Shown piece after piece: positions 33,533 through 42,365 of a DNA stretch of 49,084 nucleotides. The notes under the pieces were generated by a model. That model was not told the DNA's origin. It made no database searches and saw only the letters and a program-made list of their open reading frames with translations. A program made the translations under genes and the position numbers. Source of the stretch: Ga0077527 sp049433545 (GTDB lineage Bacteria > Pseudomonadota > Gammaproteobacteria > Burkholderiales > SG8-41). Where the stretch lies: positions 1 to 49,084 of the forward strand of contig JBMTEY010000003.1 of NCBI GenBank assembly GCA_049433545.1. The letters run 5' to 3'. Position 1 is the stretch's first letter. Every line of letters begins with the position of its first letter.

Positions 33533-34420
33533 ATGCGTTTGGTGACTTTTGAGGATGGCAAGGGCGCGCGTGTGGGCGTGCATGACGCGGAGTCAAACAC
33601 GATCGTCGACCTTTCGGCGTCGACGCGGCTGCCCAAGGACATGACTGCCTTCGTCGCGCTGGGCAAGAACGGCCTGTCGCGCGCACGCAAGGCGGTCAAG
33701 AGCGGCGAGGGTCGCATCCCTTACGACAGCGTGAAGCTGCTGGCGCCGTTTCCGCGGCCTGCGAAAAACATCCTCTGCGTGGGCAAGAACTACCATGAAC
33801 ACGCCAAGGAATTCCACAACAGCGGCTTCGATGCCAGCGCCGGCGCCAACGCAATCCCCGAAGTGCCGATCATGTTCACCAAGTGGCCGAATTCGGTGAT
33901 CGGTCCCGGCGTAGCAATCCCCAGCGCCAACGACTACACCAATTCGGTCGATTACGAAGGCGAGCTGACCGTGGTGATGGGCGAGGGCGGACGCAACATC
34001 ACCCAGAAAAACGCCTATAAACATGTTTACGGCTATACCATCATCAACGACGTTACCGCGCGCACGCTGCAGAACCGCCACAAGCAGTGGTTCCTCGGCA
34101 AGAGTCCCGACGGTTTCTGCCCGATGGGCCCGTGCATAGTCACTGCCGACGAGATCAAGGATGTCACCCAGCTGCGGCTGATCACCAAGGTCAACGGCGA
34201 ACTGCGCCAGGACGCCTATGTCAGCCAGCTGATTTTCGACATTCCGCGGCTGATCGAGGATTTATCCAAGGTAATGACCCTGGAACCCGGCGACCTGATC
34301 GCCACCGGCACCTGCGCCGGAGTCGGCATCGGTTTCAATCCGCCGAAGTACCTGAAGCCGGGCGACCGCGTGGCCATCACCATCGAGCCCATCGGCACGC
34401 TGGAAAATCCGGTCGCCTGA
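33533..34420 (+). CDS. Fumarylacetoacetate hydrolase (FAH) family protein
   Basis: A 295-residue enzyme. KNILCVGKNYHEHAKEF starts the catalytic domain (about residue 75). The metal-binding acidic residues are in the E-x-E arrangement of DYEGELTVVMGEGGRNI and in GYTIINDVTAR. SPDGFCPMGPCIVTADEI and EPGDLIATGTCAGVGIGFNPP follow. The N-terminal domain (MRLVTFEDGKGARVGVHDAES) is typical of the fumarylpyruvate hydrolase/isomerase type. It should hydrolyse a C-C bond of a beta-diketo acid or act as a decarboxylase/hydratase. A paralogue starts 2 bases after its stop. Confidence 0.93.
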   Translation: MRLVTFEDGKGARVGVHDAESNTIVDLSASTRLPKDMTAFVALGKNGLSRARKAVKSGEGRIPYDSVKLLAPFPRPAKNILCVGKNYHEHAKEFHNSGFDASAGANAIPEVPIMFTKWPNSVIGPGVAIPSANDYTNSVDYEGELTVVMGEGGRNITQKNAYKHVYGYTIINDVTARTLQNRHKQWFLGKSPDGFCPMGPCIVTADEIKDVTQLRLITKVNGELRQDAYVSQLIFDIPRLIEDLSKVMTLEPGDLIATGTCAGVGIGFNPPKYLKPGDRVAITIEPIGTLENPVA

Positions 34421-34421
34421 G

Positions 34422-35372
34422 ATGCGTTTCGTCAGGTACGAACGCGGCGGCGCGCTGCGCCTGGGTCTGCTCGACGGCGACGGCGTGGTCGACCTGCTCG
34501 ATGCCGCGCCGGTCGGCACGCCGTCCTCGCTGCTTGCCGCGTTTTCCGACATGACGCGGCTGATCGCCGCCGGCGACGCGGGCATTGCGGCGGCACGCGC
34601 CGCGCTGGCGGCGGGCAAGTCCGCGCGCACGCCGCTGGCCAAGACGAAACTGCGTGCGCCGCTGGAGCCCTCGCTGATCCTGTGCAGCGGCGAGAACTAC
34701 TGGGACCACCGTGACGAAAAACCTGCCGTGACACGCAAGGACCCGGAGTTTTTCCTGAAGACCGGGCTCGGCGTGATCGGTCCCGGTGACGACATCGTGC
34801 GCGATGAACGGGTCACGCAGAAACTCGATTACGAAACCGAATTGCTGATCGTGATCGGCAAGGCCGGACGGCACATCAAGGCGGTCAATGCGCTGGACCA
34901 TGTCTACGGCTATTGCGTCATGAACGACGTCACCGCGCGCGACCGCCAGGTCACGCTTCGTCCCGACGGCTCCTCGGTCTACAATCTGGGGCCGGGCAAG
35001 AATTTCGACACCTGTGCGCCAATCGGGCCGGCCATAGTCACTGCCGACGAGATTGCGGATCCGCAGCGCCTGGCGCTGACGACCAAGGTCAACGGAGAGC
35101 TGCGGCAGAGCAATTCGACGGAGAAGATGATCTGGACCTGCGCGCAGCTGGTGGAGTTTTTTTCGACCTTCGTCACGCTGCAGCCGGGCGTGCTGATTTC
35201 CACCGGCACGCCCGGCGGCACGGCCTGGGGTACCGACGAGGAACTCGGCGGCAAAAAGCCGATGCGCCGCGACGTGGTGACCGCGAAAGGGTATCTTCAG
35301 CCTGGCGACGAGGTGACCTGCGAGATCGCGGGCGTGGGGCGGTTGACGAACAGGGTTATTGCGGCAAACTGA
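34422..35372 (+). CDS. FAH-family protein, second paralogue
   Basis: A 316-residue paralogue of the preceding enzyme, MRFVRYERGGALRLGLLDGDGVVDLLDA at the N-terminus. SLILCSGENYWDHRDEKP, DYETELLIVIGKAGRHI and YGYCVMNDVTARDRQV supply the metal site. It differs in a longer C-terminal part, TPGGTAWGTDEELGGKKPMRRDVVTAKGYLQPGDEV. The two may form heteromers, as OpcE-type pairs do in homoprotocatechuate cleavage, or act in sequence. It is tightly spaced (1 base between stop and ATG), so the two are almost certainly translated together. Confidence 0.92.
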   Translation: MRFVRYERGGALRLGLLDGDGVVDLLDAAPVGTPSSLLAAFSDMTRLIAAGDAGIAAARAALAAGKSARTPLAKTKLRAPLEPSLILCSGENYWDHRDEKPAVTRKDPEFFLKTGLGVIGPGDDIVRDERVTQKLDYETELLIVIGKAGRHIKAVNALDHVYGYCVMNDVTARDRQVTLRPDGSSVYNLGPGKNFDTCAPIGPAIVTADEIADPQRLALTTKVNGELRQSNSTEKMIWTCAQLVEFFSTFVTLQPGVLISTGTPGGTAWGTDEELGGKKPMRRDVVTAKGYLQPGDEVTCEIAGVGRLTNRVIAAN

Positions 35373-35403
35373 TTTTCAGATCAATAACGGAGGAGGCGAC
35401 ATC

Positions 35404-36366
35404 ATGAAACGCATCGTACTGGCGGTATTCGCAGCGTTCGCTGCCGTGGGCGTGCAGGCCCAGGATTTCCCGAACCGGGGGCTGACCATGATCGTGCCGT
35501 TCCCGCCGGGCGGGGTGGCCGACACCACCGGCCGGCCGACGGCGGCGATCATGGAGAAATACCTGAAGCAGCCGGTGACCATCACCAACCGGCCCGGCGC
35601 CGGCGGCGCGGTGGGCAACGCCGCGGTGGCCAATGCCAAACCCGACGGCTACACCATGCTGATGGGGCTTTCCAGCATCTCGGTGATCCCCGAGGCCGAC
35701 AAGCTGTTCAACCGCAAGCCGGCGTACACGCTGGACCAGCTCGACCCGGTCGCGCTGATCTCGGCCGACCCGCTGATCCTGGTGGTGCACCCGTCGCTGC
35801 CGGTGAAAACCGCCAAGGACGTGATCGCGCTGGCGCAGAAGCGGCCGGGCGAACTGTCGTTCTCGTCCTCCGGCGTCTACGGCGCGCTGCACATGCCGAT
35901 GGAAATGTTTATGCACGCCGCGAAAATCAAGATGCGCCACGTCCCGACCACCGGCGGCGGCCCGGCCCTGACCCAGCTGCTGGGCGGCCACGTCACCATG
36001 ACCGCGGGTGGCCCGGCGGCGATCCACGGCCATGTCAAGGCGGGCAAGCTGCGCACCATAGTCAGCTGGGGCGCCGAGCGCCATCCCAACTATCCCGCGG
36101 TGCCGACCTTCAAGGAATCCGGCCTCGACGTCGTCTATTACATCTGGGCCGGCCTGTTCGTGCCGCACGGCACGCCTGAGGCAGTGACCAAAGTGCTGCG
36201 CGAAGCAGTACGCAAGGGTGTCGCCGATCCGGACTTCCAGGGGCAGATGAAGAAGATCAACTCGCCGATCAAATACATGGACGCGCCGGAATTCGCCAAG
36301 TACTGGGATAGCGACGCCAAGCGGCTGGCGGGCATGGTCAAGATCGTCGGCAAGGTCGGGAAATAA
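35404..36366 (+). CDS. tctC: Bug/TctC-family periplasmic substrate-binding protein of a tripartite transporter
   Basis: A 320-residue receptor. The signal peptide is MKRIVLAVFAAFAAVGVQAQ. The hallmark DFPNRGLTMIVPFPPGGVADTTGR and QPVTITNRPGAGGAVGNAAVANAKPDGYT follow. Later blocks are SFSSSGVYGALHMPMEMF and VPTFKESGLDVVYYIWAG. Strong GGAGGAGG before the ATG at 35404. Unlike the other three Bug genes here, it precedes TctB and TctA genes by 6 bases, so it is probably the true binding protein of that transporter. Confidence 0.95.
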   Translation: MKRIVLAVFAAFAAVGVQAQDFPNRGLTMIVPFPPGGVADTTGRPTAAIMEKYLKQPVTITNRPGAGGAVGNAAVANAKPDGYTMLMGLSSISVIPEADKLFNRKPAYTLDQLDPVALISADPLILVVHPSLPVKTAKDVIALAQKRPGELSFSSSGVYGALHMPMEMFMHAAKIKMRHVPTTGGGPALTQLLGGHVTMTAGGPAAIHGHVKAGKLRTIVSWGAERHPNYPAVPTFKESGLDVVYYIWAGLFVPHGTPEAVTKVLREAVRKGVADPDFQGQMKKINSPIKYMDAPEFAKYWDSDAKRLAGMVKIVGKVGK

Positions 36367-36372
36367 GATAGC

Positions 36373-36861
36373 ATGGCGGATCCCGCAGAATCTCAGTCGC
36401 AACCATCAGCGCGGCTTGGCATAAAAAGCGACCGGTTTTCAGGCCTGCTGCTGTTCCTGCTCGCCCTCTACATCGGGTGGCTGAACCGTAAATTTCCGGT
36501 CGGCACGCTGGCTGATCCCGGGCCGGGTTACGTGCCGCTGCTGCTGGCGGTCGCGCTCGGGGGCATCGGCCTGCTGGTGATTGCGTTCGGCGGCAGCTCG
36601 CAGCCGCTGCGCAACATCAAATGGCCGGAAGCCACGCGTGCCGTGATCATCCTGGTCGCGTGTTCGGTGGCGGCCTTCGCGCTGGAACGCATCGGCTACC
36701 GGCTGACCATAATGGCGTTACTGGTGTTTTTCATCGGCATCATCGAGCGCAGGCATCCGCTGGCGGTGGTGCTGGTGTCGGCCGGCTTCAGCCTTGCCTC
36801 GTACTACGTGATCGGCGAGCTGCTGCACGTGCCGCTGCCTCTCGGCCCCTGGGGTTTCTGA
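36373..36861 (+). CDS. tctB: Tripartite tricarboxylate transporter small membrane subunit TctB
   Basis: A 162-residue protein with four hydrophobic segments: SGLLLFLLALYIGWLNRKFPVGTLADPGPGYVPLLLAVALGGIGLLVIAF, AVIILVACSVAAFALERIGY, LTIMALLVFFIGIIERRHPLAVVLV and a final one. The motif PVGTLADPGPGYVPLLL is characteristic of TctB. Its stop overlaps the TctA start (TGATG), giving coupled translation with the large channel subunit. Confidence 0.93.
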   Translation: MADPAESQSQPSARLGIKSDRFSGLLLFLLALYIGWLNRKFPVGTLADPGPGYVPLLLAVALGGIGLLVIAFGGSSQPLRNIKWPEATRAVIILVACSVAAFALERIGYRLTIMALLVFFIGIIERRHPLAVVLVSAGFSLASYYVIGELLHVPLPLGPWGF

Positions 36862-38384
36862 TGCTCGAAACCTTCAACAGCCTGATGGCCGGTTTTGCGG
36901 TGGCTTTCCAGCCGGAAATCCTGATGTATGCCTTCGCCGGTTGCATCATCGGCACACTGGTCGGCATGATGCCGGGGCTGGGCCCGCTCGCCGGCATCAG
37001 CCTGCTGCTGCCGGCCACCTTCGGCCTCAATCCGATCATCGCCATCGTGCTGCTCGCCGGCGTCTATTACGGCGCGATGTACGGCGGCTCGACGACATCC
37101 ATCCTGATGCGCATTCCCGGTGAAGCGGCTTCGGTGATGACCTGCGTCGACGGCTACGAGATGACCAAGAACGGCCGCGCCGGCCCGGCGCTGGCAATCG
37201 CCGCGATCGGTTCTTTTTTCGCCGGTACCGTCGGCGTCATCGGCCTGATGCTGCTGGCGCCGACGCTGGCGTCGTTCGCGCTGCGCTTCGGCCCGCCGGA
37301 ATATACGGCGCTGCTGCTGATGGGGCTGTTCGTGCTCGCATACATGAGCGGCGGTTCCATGCTGAAGACGCTGGCGATGGCGGTGCTCGGGTTGCTGTTG
37401 GGCATGATCGGCATCGATGCAATGAGCGGCTACACCCGCTTCAGCTTCGACATCATCGAACTCGGCGACGGCGTGGGCATCGTGCCGGTAGCCGTCGGGC
37501 TGTTCGGCATTTCCGAAATCCTGCTGACGGCGGGGCAGGCCGAACCGCCGCAGGTGCAGAAACCCAAGCTGCGCGAGTTGATCCCGTCGAAAGAGGAATT
37601 CAAACTTTCGGCCGGCCCGATCATGCGCGGCAGCCTGCTTGGCTTCATGATCGGCATCATTCCCGGTTCGGCGCACATCATCTCGTCGTTCGTGTCCTAC
37701 GGCATCGAGCGCCGCATGTCGAAACACCCGGAGCGTTTCGGCAACGGCGCGATCGAAGGCGTTGCCGGACCTGAGTCGGCGAACAACGCGGCGGCGACCG
37801 GCGCCTTCGTGCCCATGTTGGCGCTGGGCATACCGACCAGCCCGGTGACCGCGGTGATGATCGCGGCGATCATGGTCCACGGCATCTCGCCCGGGCCGCT
37901 GCTGATCCAGGAACAGCCCGACCTCTTCTGGGGCTTCGTCGCCAGCATGTACGTCGGCAACGTGGTGCTGCTGGTGCTCAACCTGCCGATGGTCGGCCTG
38001 TTCGTGAACCTGCTGCGCATCCCGTACGCGTACCTCTATCCGTGCATACTCGCGTTCTGTGTGCTCGGCGTGTATTCGGTGGCCAACAGCGTGATCGACG
38101 TCTGGATCATGCTGGCGATGGGCGGCATCGGTTACGCACTGCGCAAGTTCGGCTTCGACCTCGCGCCGGTGGCGCTGGGCCTGGTACTGGGGCCCATGCT
38201 CGAACTGTCATTGCGCCAGTCGCTGGCGCTCTCCGGCGGCACCTACAGCATCTTCCTCGAACGTCCGATCGCAGTGACCATGTTCGTGCTCGGCCTGATC
38301 CTGCTCGCAGTGGCGCTTAAGCCGCTGATCTTCAAAAGCAAGGACTGGCGCAGCAATGTCGGCCTCGAAGACCACGTCGGCTGA
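36861..38384 (+). CDS. tctA: Tripartite tricarboxylate transporter large membrane subunit TctA
   Basis: A 507-residue polytopic protein with about 12 helices. Near the N-terminus, GCIIGTLVGMMPGLGPLAGISLLLPATFGLNP and VYYGAMYGGSTTSILMRIPGEAASVMTCVDGYEM are the defining TctA blocks. GIIPGSAHIISSFVSYGIERRMSKHPERFGNGAIEGVAGPESANNAAATGAFVPMLALGIPTSP is the second inverted half. With TctB and the receptor at 35404 it forms a proton- or sodium-coupled uptake system for a carboxylic acid, possibly the substrate of the FAH enzymes upstream. Confidence 0.96.
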   Translation: MLETFNSLMAGFAVAFQPEILMYAFAGCIIGTLVGMMPGLGPLAGISLLLPATFGLNPIIAIVLLAGVYYGAMYGGSTTSILMRIPGEAASVMTCVDGYEMTKNGRAGPALAIAAIGSFFAGTVGVIGLMLLAPTLASFALRFGPPEYTALLLMGLFVLAYMSGGSMLKTLAMAVLGLLLGMIGIDAMSGYTRFSFDIIELGDGVGIVPVAVGLFGISEILLTAGQAEPPQVQKPKLRELIPSKEEFKLSAGPIMRGSLLGFMIGIIPGSAHIISSFVSYGIERRMSKHPERFGNGAIEGVAGPESANNAAATGAFVPMLALGIPTSPVTAVMIAAIMVHGISPGPLLIQEQPDLFWGFVASMYVGNVVLLVLNLPMVGLFVNLLRIPYAYLYPCILAFCVLGVYSVANSVIDVWIMLAMGGIGYALRKFGFDLAPVALGLVLGPMLELSLRQSLALSGGTYSIFLERPIAVTMFVLGLILLAVALKPLIFKSKDWRSNVGLEDHVG

Positions 38385-38402
38385 ACCGCGATCCGCATTA
38401 TG

Positions 38403-38426
38403 AACTAACCACTTGATTTTATTGAT
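38403..38426 (-). repeat. AT-rich short repeat
   Basis: On the reverse strand it starts ATCAATAAAATCAAGTGG. Core TCAATAAAATCAA is identical to the copy at 28417. It lies 19 bases after the tctA stop. Confidence 0.5.
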
Positions 38427-38432
38427 GTTTTT

Positions 38433-38453
38433 GGTCACCCTCAGAGGGTGACC
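38433..38453. repeat. Perfect 9-bp inverted repeat, possible operator
   Basis: GGTCACCCT (38433-38441), loop CAG, AGGGTGACC (38445-38453). It is near-palindromic and lies 45 bases before the GTG start of the MFS gene. No T run follows in either direction, so it is not a good terminator; a regulator-binding site is possible. Confidence 0.45.
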
Positions 38454-38497
38454 ATCATGCGCAGGACGCGCCCCGCGTTCCTGCAGAAAACCACGCT

Positions 38498-39727
38498 GTG
38501 ACCGCGCTCGCCGAAACCAAGGATTCCGCCAAACCCTCGTTCCCCTTCCTGATGGGCGTGCTGCTCGGCGGCCAGACCATAGGCACCATGGGCACGACGA
38601 TGATCCCGGCGGTGGCGCCCAAGGTCGCCGAGTCGTACGGCATTCCCTCGGCGCTGGTCGGTTACCAGATCAGTTTTCTTGCGGTGGCGATGATCGTCGC
38701 GCTCGCTTTCGGCAGCAAACTCAACCGCCGCTGGGGTTCGACGCGCATGCAACAGATCGGCCTCGGGCTGGTGGCGACCGGCGGACTGATCGCGATCCTG
38801 CCGCATGTCGCATTTTTCTTCCTGGCGTCGATCGCACTGGGCCTCGGTTACGGCTCGCTGACGCCGTCGGCCTCCAACCTGCTGCTGCGTTTCACGCCGG
38901 AGGCGCGGCGCAACCTGATTTTTTCGATGAAACAGACCGGCGTGCCGCTGGGCGGCATCGGCGCCGCGCTGATCACGCCGGCAGTGGCGGTGTCTTTCGG
39001 CTGGCAGTGGGCGATCCTCTGCAATTCGCTGGCGCTCTACATCCTGGTCATGGTGCTGCAGCGCGCGCGGCCGCACTGGGACACCGACCGCGACCCGCAG
39101 GCGCCCATCGGCGGCAACCCGTTCAGCGGTGTGGTCGACATCTGGCGCCATCCTGCACTGCGCATGCTGTCGCTGTCCGGCGGCTGTTTCGTGGTCGTGC
39201 AGTTCGGCATCACGACATTTACCGTCATCCTGTTCAACGAGGAACTGGGCTGGGGGCTGATCGAGGCCGGCATCGTGTTGACCGCCTCGCAGGTCGGCGG
39301 CGTGGCGGGGCGGCTGTTCTGGGGCTGGATGGCCGACCGCTTGGGCAATGCCTTCGCCGCCCTGATCGTGCTCGGCGTGGTGCTGGTGCTGTCTTCGGCG
39401 CTGTGCTTTGCGCTGACGCCGTCGTGGTCCATGGTTGCGGCCTGTGCGCTGTTCTTCGTGATGGGTTCCACCGCCAGCGGCTGGAACGGCGCCTTCCTCG
39501 CCGAGATCGCGCGCATCGCGCCGCGCGAGCAGATCAGCCCGCTCACCGGCGGCTCGCTGGTCTACGTCAATTCCGGCAAGGCCATAGGCCCTATCGCCTG
39601 CGCCAACGTGTTCCTGCTCACCGGCGACTACACCATCACCTTTGGACTGCTCGCGGTGCCAGCCGCTGCAGGCCTGTGGTGCGTGTGGACGGCGCACCGC
39701 CGCGCGCGCCGCGACGGGCAGGCGTAA
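38498..39727 (+). CDS. MFS transporter
   Basis: A 409-residue protein with 12 predicted helices. It begins FPFLMGVLLGGQTIGTMGTTMIPAVAPKVAESYGIPSALVGYQ. NLIFSMKQTGVPLGGIGAALI and the second-half motif GVAGRLFWGWMADRLGNAFAALIVLG (GxxxDRxG-like) are typical of small-anion or aromatic-acid transporters in the CynX-like group. The start is GTG at 38498 with a weak ribosome site, consistent with the palindrome upstream having a regulatory role. Substrate unknown. It converges with the small membrane gene at 39731. Confidence 0.85.
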   Translation: MTALAETKDSAKPSFPFLMGVLLGGQTIGTMGTTMIPAVAPKVAESYGIPSALVGYQISFLAVAMIVALAFGSKLNRRWGSTRMQQIGLGLVATGGLIAILPHVAFFFLASIALGLGYGSLTPSASNLLLRFTPEARRNLIFSMKQTGVPLGGIGAALITPAVAVSFGWQWAILCNSLALYILVMVLQRARPHWDTDRDPQAPIGGNPFSGVVDIWRHPALRMLSLSGGCFVVVQFGITTFTVILFNEELGWGLIEAGIVLTASQVGGVAGRLFWGWMADRLGNAFAALIVLGVVLVLSSALCFALTPSWSMVAACALFFVMGSTASGWNGAFLAEIARIAPREQISPLTGGSLVYVNSGKAIGPIACANVFLLTGDYTITFGLLAVPAAAGLWCVWTAHRRARRDGQA

Positions 39728-39730
39728 TCA

Positions 39731-40102
39731 TCAGCTGCCGTTCTTCCGGTTCTCTTCAATTTCCTTCGCGCTTTCGCTGAACGCACTGTATCCGCCCTGT
39801 TTCGGCGTTTCCGGCATCTTCGTGCCGAGGAACAACGCAACGATGATGCGGTAGGCGGCGCTTTTCACCAGGAACAGCGCGACAAACAGGAGTAAGCCGG
39901 CCCACCACGGCTGGGCCAGCAGCGCCGTGAACCCCCAGGCGCAGGCGGCGGCGCCCAGCGTCCAGACATGGCTGTAGAGCATCGCGCCGCCCATCGTGAC
40001 TTCGAAACCGCCGCGGGCATCGGCGGCGAGCAGGCGGCAGGCCCAGGCAATCAGCGAAATGCCGGCGACCAGTGCGAGCCAGGGCAGGTCGTCGGCAGTC
40101 AT
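39731..40102 (-). CDS. Small hypothetical membrane protein
   Basis: A 123-residue protein with three hydrophobic segments: WLALVAGISLIAWACRLL, LYSHVWTLGAAACAWGFTALLAQ and WWAGLLLFVALFLVKSAAYRIIVALFL. A polar C-terminal tail, TKMPETPKQGGYSAFSESAKEIEENRKNGS, is probably cytoplasmic. Its ATG overlaps the stop of the macro-domain gene (ATGA), implying coupling. Family not recognised. Confidence 0.6.
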   Translation of the reverse strand: MTADDLPWLALVAGISLIAWACRLLAADARGGFEVTMGGAMLYSHVWTLGAAACAWGFTALLAQPWWAGLLLFVALFLVKSAAYRIIVALFLGTKMPETPKQGGYSAFSESAKEIEENRKNGS

Positions 40103-40572
40103 ACTTTTTGCGGCTTGTAACGCACGAAGCGCACGTGGCCGATGTAATCGGACTGTTTTGCGACCTCCTGCATCAGTTCCAGCGCCGCGTCTTCGGAGAG
40201 GCCGCCGACACCGGCGCCGATCAGCGGGAATGCGATCGAGCGGAAATTTTCCCTGGCAGCGATGGCCAGCGCATTGCGCACGGCCCCGCGCGTCGCACGC
40301 TCTGACGGCAGCCACAGCAGGTTGATGCCGGCGACGTGGATGATGGCGCGGAAAGGGAGCTTGCCGGCGCCGGTCAGCACCGCACCGCCGAGCGGAATCA
40401 GGCCCGCGTGCGCAAGCTCGCGAAACGGCGCCGTGCCGGCGTGGCGCTTGATCGCGCCCGACACGCCCTGCGGCAGCAGCAGCCACCAGGGGATGAGATT
40501 GCGGTTCCAGGCATTGACGATCACCTCGACGTCCTGGTCGAGCAGATCACCTGCGACGACGGAGATCTCCAT
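40099..40572 (-). CDS. Macro-domain protein (ADP-ribose-binding/processing)
   Basis: A 157-residue protein. MEISVVAGDLLDQDVEVIVNAWNRNLI is the ADP-ribose-binding N-terminus with the V-N-A-x-N pattern. GVSGAIKRHAG is the conserved GGG.. loop counterpart, GGAVLTGAGKLPFRAIIHVAG and SIAFPLIGAGVGGLSEDAALELM are the catalytic/phosphate-binding loops of Appr-1''-p-processing macro domains. It likely removes ADP-ribose or hydrolyses O-acetyl-ADP-ribose. The ATG at 40572 is chosen over an upstream frame because the domain starts here. Confidence 0.9.
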   Translation of the reverse strand: MEISVVAGDLLDQDVEVIVNAWNRNLIPWWLLLPQGVSGAIKRHAGTAPFRELAHAGLIPLGGAVLTGAGKLPFRAIIHVAGINLLWLPSERATRGAVRNALAIAARENFRSIAFPLIGAGVGGLSEDAALELMQEVAKQSDYIGHVRFVRYKPQKV

Positions 40573-40758
40573 GCGCGGATGATCGCCCCGACGGGCACCG
40601 GCTGTCCACCGCCGGCACCAGTGCGGGGCGCATGCACCGCGCGATGCACGCGACGGAGGCAAAAACACGGCCATCACCCGCTGCAGCGGGCGCGTGATGC
40701 GGGCACGGCAGTTGCTTTGCATGACAGTACCTGTCGAACATTAATTGCGAGGTGAAGC

Positions 40759-41730
40759 ATGAAACCGTTTTCATTGTCCTTGTGTGCAGCAACGCTGCTG
40801 GCCTTGTCCATGACAGCCGCCGCGCAGAACTTTCCCGCAAAACCCATACGCATGGTGGTGCCGTTCGCGCCCGGAGGTCCCGCAGACACGCTGGGCCGGC
40901 TGGTGGGGCAGAAGCTCTCCGCGCAGTTGGGGCAGCCGGTGGTGGTGGAGAACCGCGGCGGCGCCGGCGGCACCATCGGCATGGAGATGGCCTCGCGCCT
41001 GCCCGCCGACGGTTATGCGCTGGCGCTGAGCGGTGCGAGCACGCTGACGGTCGCGCCCAGCATGAACCCGAAACTGCCGTACGACCCGGTGAAGGATTTC
41101 ACGCCGGTGATCAATGTCGCGATGGTGCCGTACGCGCTGGCGGTGAACCCGGTGGTGCCGGCGAAGACCGTGAAGGAGCTGATCCCGATCGCCGCGAAGA
41201 AGCCCGGCTACTTGAGCTACGGCTCCTCCGGCACAGGCAGCATGTCCAGCCTCGCGGCTGAACTGCTGAAGTCGATGTCGGGTACCGACATCGTACACGT
41301 GCCGTACAAGGGCACCGCGCCGGCGCTGACCGATGTCGTCGGCGGCCACATCGACATGATGCTGGCCGACCTTGCGGTGATCCAGCCGCATGCCGGCGCC
41401 GGCAAGCTGCGCGTGCTCGGCGTCACCAGCAGCAAACGTTCAACGGCCGCGCGCGAAGTGCCGACGCTGTCCGAATCGGGGCTGCCAGGCTACGACATCT
41501 CGCCGTGGTTCGGCGTGGTCGCACCCGGCGGACTGCCGCAGGAACTGACACTGAAACTCAACGCCACCATGGTTGCCGGACTGAAATCGCCCGAAGTGGT
41601 CAAGCGGCTGGCCGCGCTGGGCTACGAGCCCATCGGCAGCACGCCCGCACAGTTCGCGGCGACGATGAAGTCCGACATCGCCAAGTACGCCAAGATCGTA
41701 AAGGCGGCGGGGATCAGGGTGGAGATGTAA
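40759..41730 (+). CDS. Bug/TctC-family periplasmic substrate-binding protein (orphan)
   Basis: A 323-residue receptor. The signal peptide is MKPFSLSLCAATLLALSMTAAA. QNFPAKPIRMVVPFAPGGPADTLGRLVGQ and GQPVVVENRGGAGGTIGMEMASR are the Bug hallmarks. Later come SYGSSGTGSMSSLAAELLK, HVPYKGTAPALTDVVGGHIDMMLADLAVI and VPTLSESGLPGYDISPWFGVVAPG. GAGGTGAAGC before the ATG. No transport subunits nearby; the flanking genes are a macro-domain pair and a GNAT gene. Confidence 0.95.
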   Translation: MKPFSLSLCAATLLALSMTAAAQNFPAKPIRMVVPFAPGGPADTLGRLVGQKLSAQLGQPVVVENRGGAGGTIGMEMASRLPADGYALALSGASTLTVAPSMNPKLPYDPVKDFTPVINVAMVPYALAVNPVVPAKTVKELIPIAAKKPGYLSYGSSGTGSMSSLAAELLKSMSGTDIVHVPYKGTAPALTDVVGGHIDMMLADLAVIQPHAGAGKLRVLGVTSSKRSTAAREVPTLSESGLPGYDISPWFGVVAPGGLPQELTLKLNATMVAGLKSPEVVKRLAALGYEPIGSTPAQFAATMKSDIAKYAKIVKAAGIRVEM

Positions 41731-41814
41731 TCGTTGCGGTTACTTAAGACCCGGGTTCGGGGACGCGCGAGGAAGCGGGATTACCCTCGAAGTTTAAAGT
41801 CTTGTCTTTGGTGG

Positions 41815-42351
41815 TTACCAATAGACAGGATCATTGAATTCCTTGACGCATTTGGGACGTTCACTGATGGACGGAATCGGACTTTCTGTTAAGGACCTGC
41901 CGAGCCAACCTTCTGGCATTGAAAGCCTTTGCGGGGCCTGGATGACGCTTTCTGAAAGTGCTTGAAACCCTGTCTTGGAATAGAAAGATGGATTGCCATA
42001 TGTGACAACTGCAGCCACAGACCGGCTTTCCAGTTCAACAAGACCGTGATTGATGAGTGCCTGTCCGACGCCTCTTCCCTGGTACCTGGTGCTGATGGCG
42101 ACAGGAGCAAGCATGTAAATCTTGATGTCCCTATTAAATCGAAGTCGTGTGAAGAAAATCGACCCAATGATTGATCCTTCTTCAAATGTTCCAAAGCAGA
42201 TTATTTCCTGATTGTCTATTCTCGAAGCTAATTCTGAGACAAGATTACCAACCCTCCTGCCTTCTTTTTCACCCTCGGATGCGGTGAAAACAGACGTAAA
42301 TAAGCCGGTTATTTCTTCCCGGCTGTTTTTGTCAAGAATCCCGTGATTCAT
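41815..42351 (-). CDS. GNAT-family N-acetyltransferase, AT-rich
   Basis: A 178-residue protein. The acetyl-CoA-binding motif is LAPVAISTRYQGRGVGQALINHGL (Q-x-x-G-x-G, about residues 81-104), with the following VVTYGNPSFYSKTGFQALSES beta-strand and helix. The family is like YhbS/RimI-type acetyltransferases; substrate unknown. Base composition is clearly lower in GC than neighbouring genes, suggesting recent acquisition. Ribosome site AAGGA lies before the ATG at 42351. Confidence 0.9.
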   Translation of the reverse strand: MNHGILDKNSREEITGLFTSVFTASEGEKEGRRVGNLVSELASRIDNQEIICFGTFEEGSIIGSIFFTRLRFNRDIKIYMLAPVAISTRYQGRGVGQALINHGLVELESRSVAAVVTYGNPSFYSKTGFQALSESVIQAPQRLSMPEGWLGRSLTESPIPSISERPKCVKEFNDPVYW

Positions 42352-42365
42352 GCCGTGTCCTTACA

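Noticed and set aside
38433..38453. Transcription terminator after tctA
   Set aside because: The stem is strong, but there is no T run on either strand after it; a regulator site fits better.
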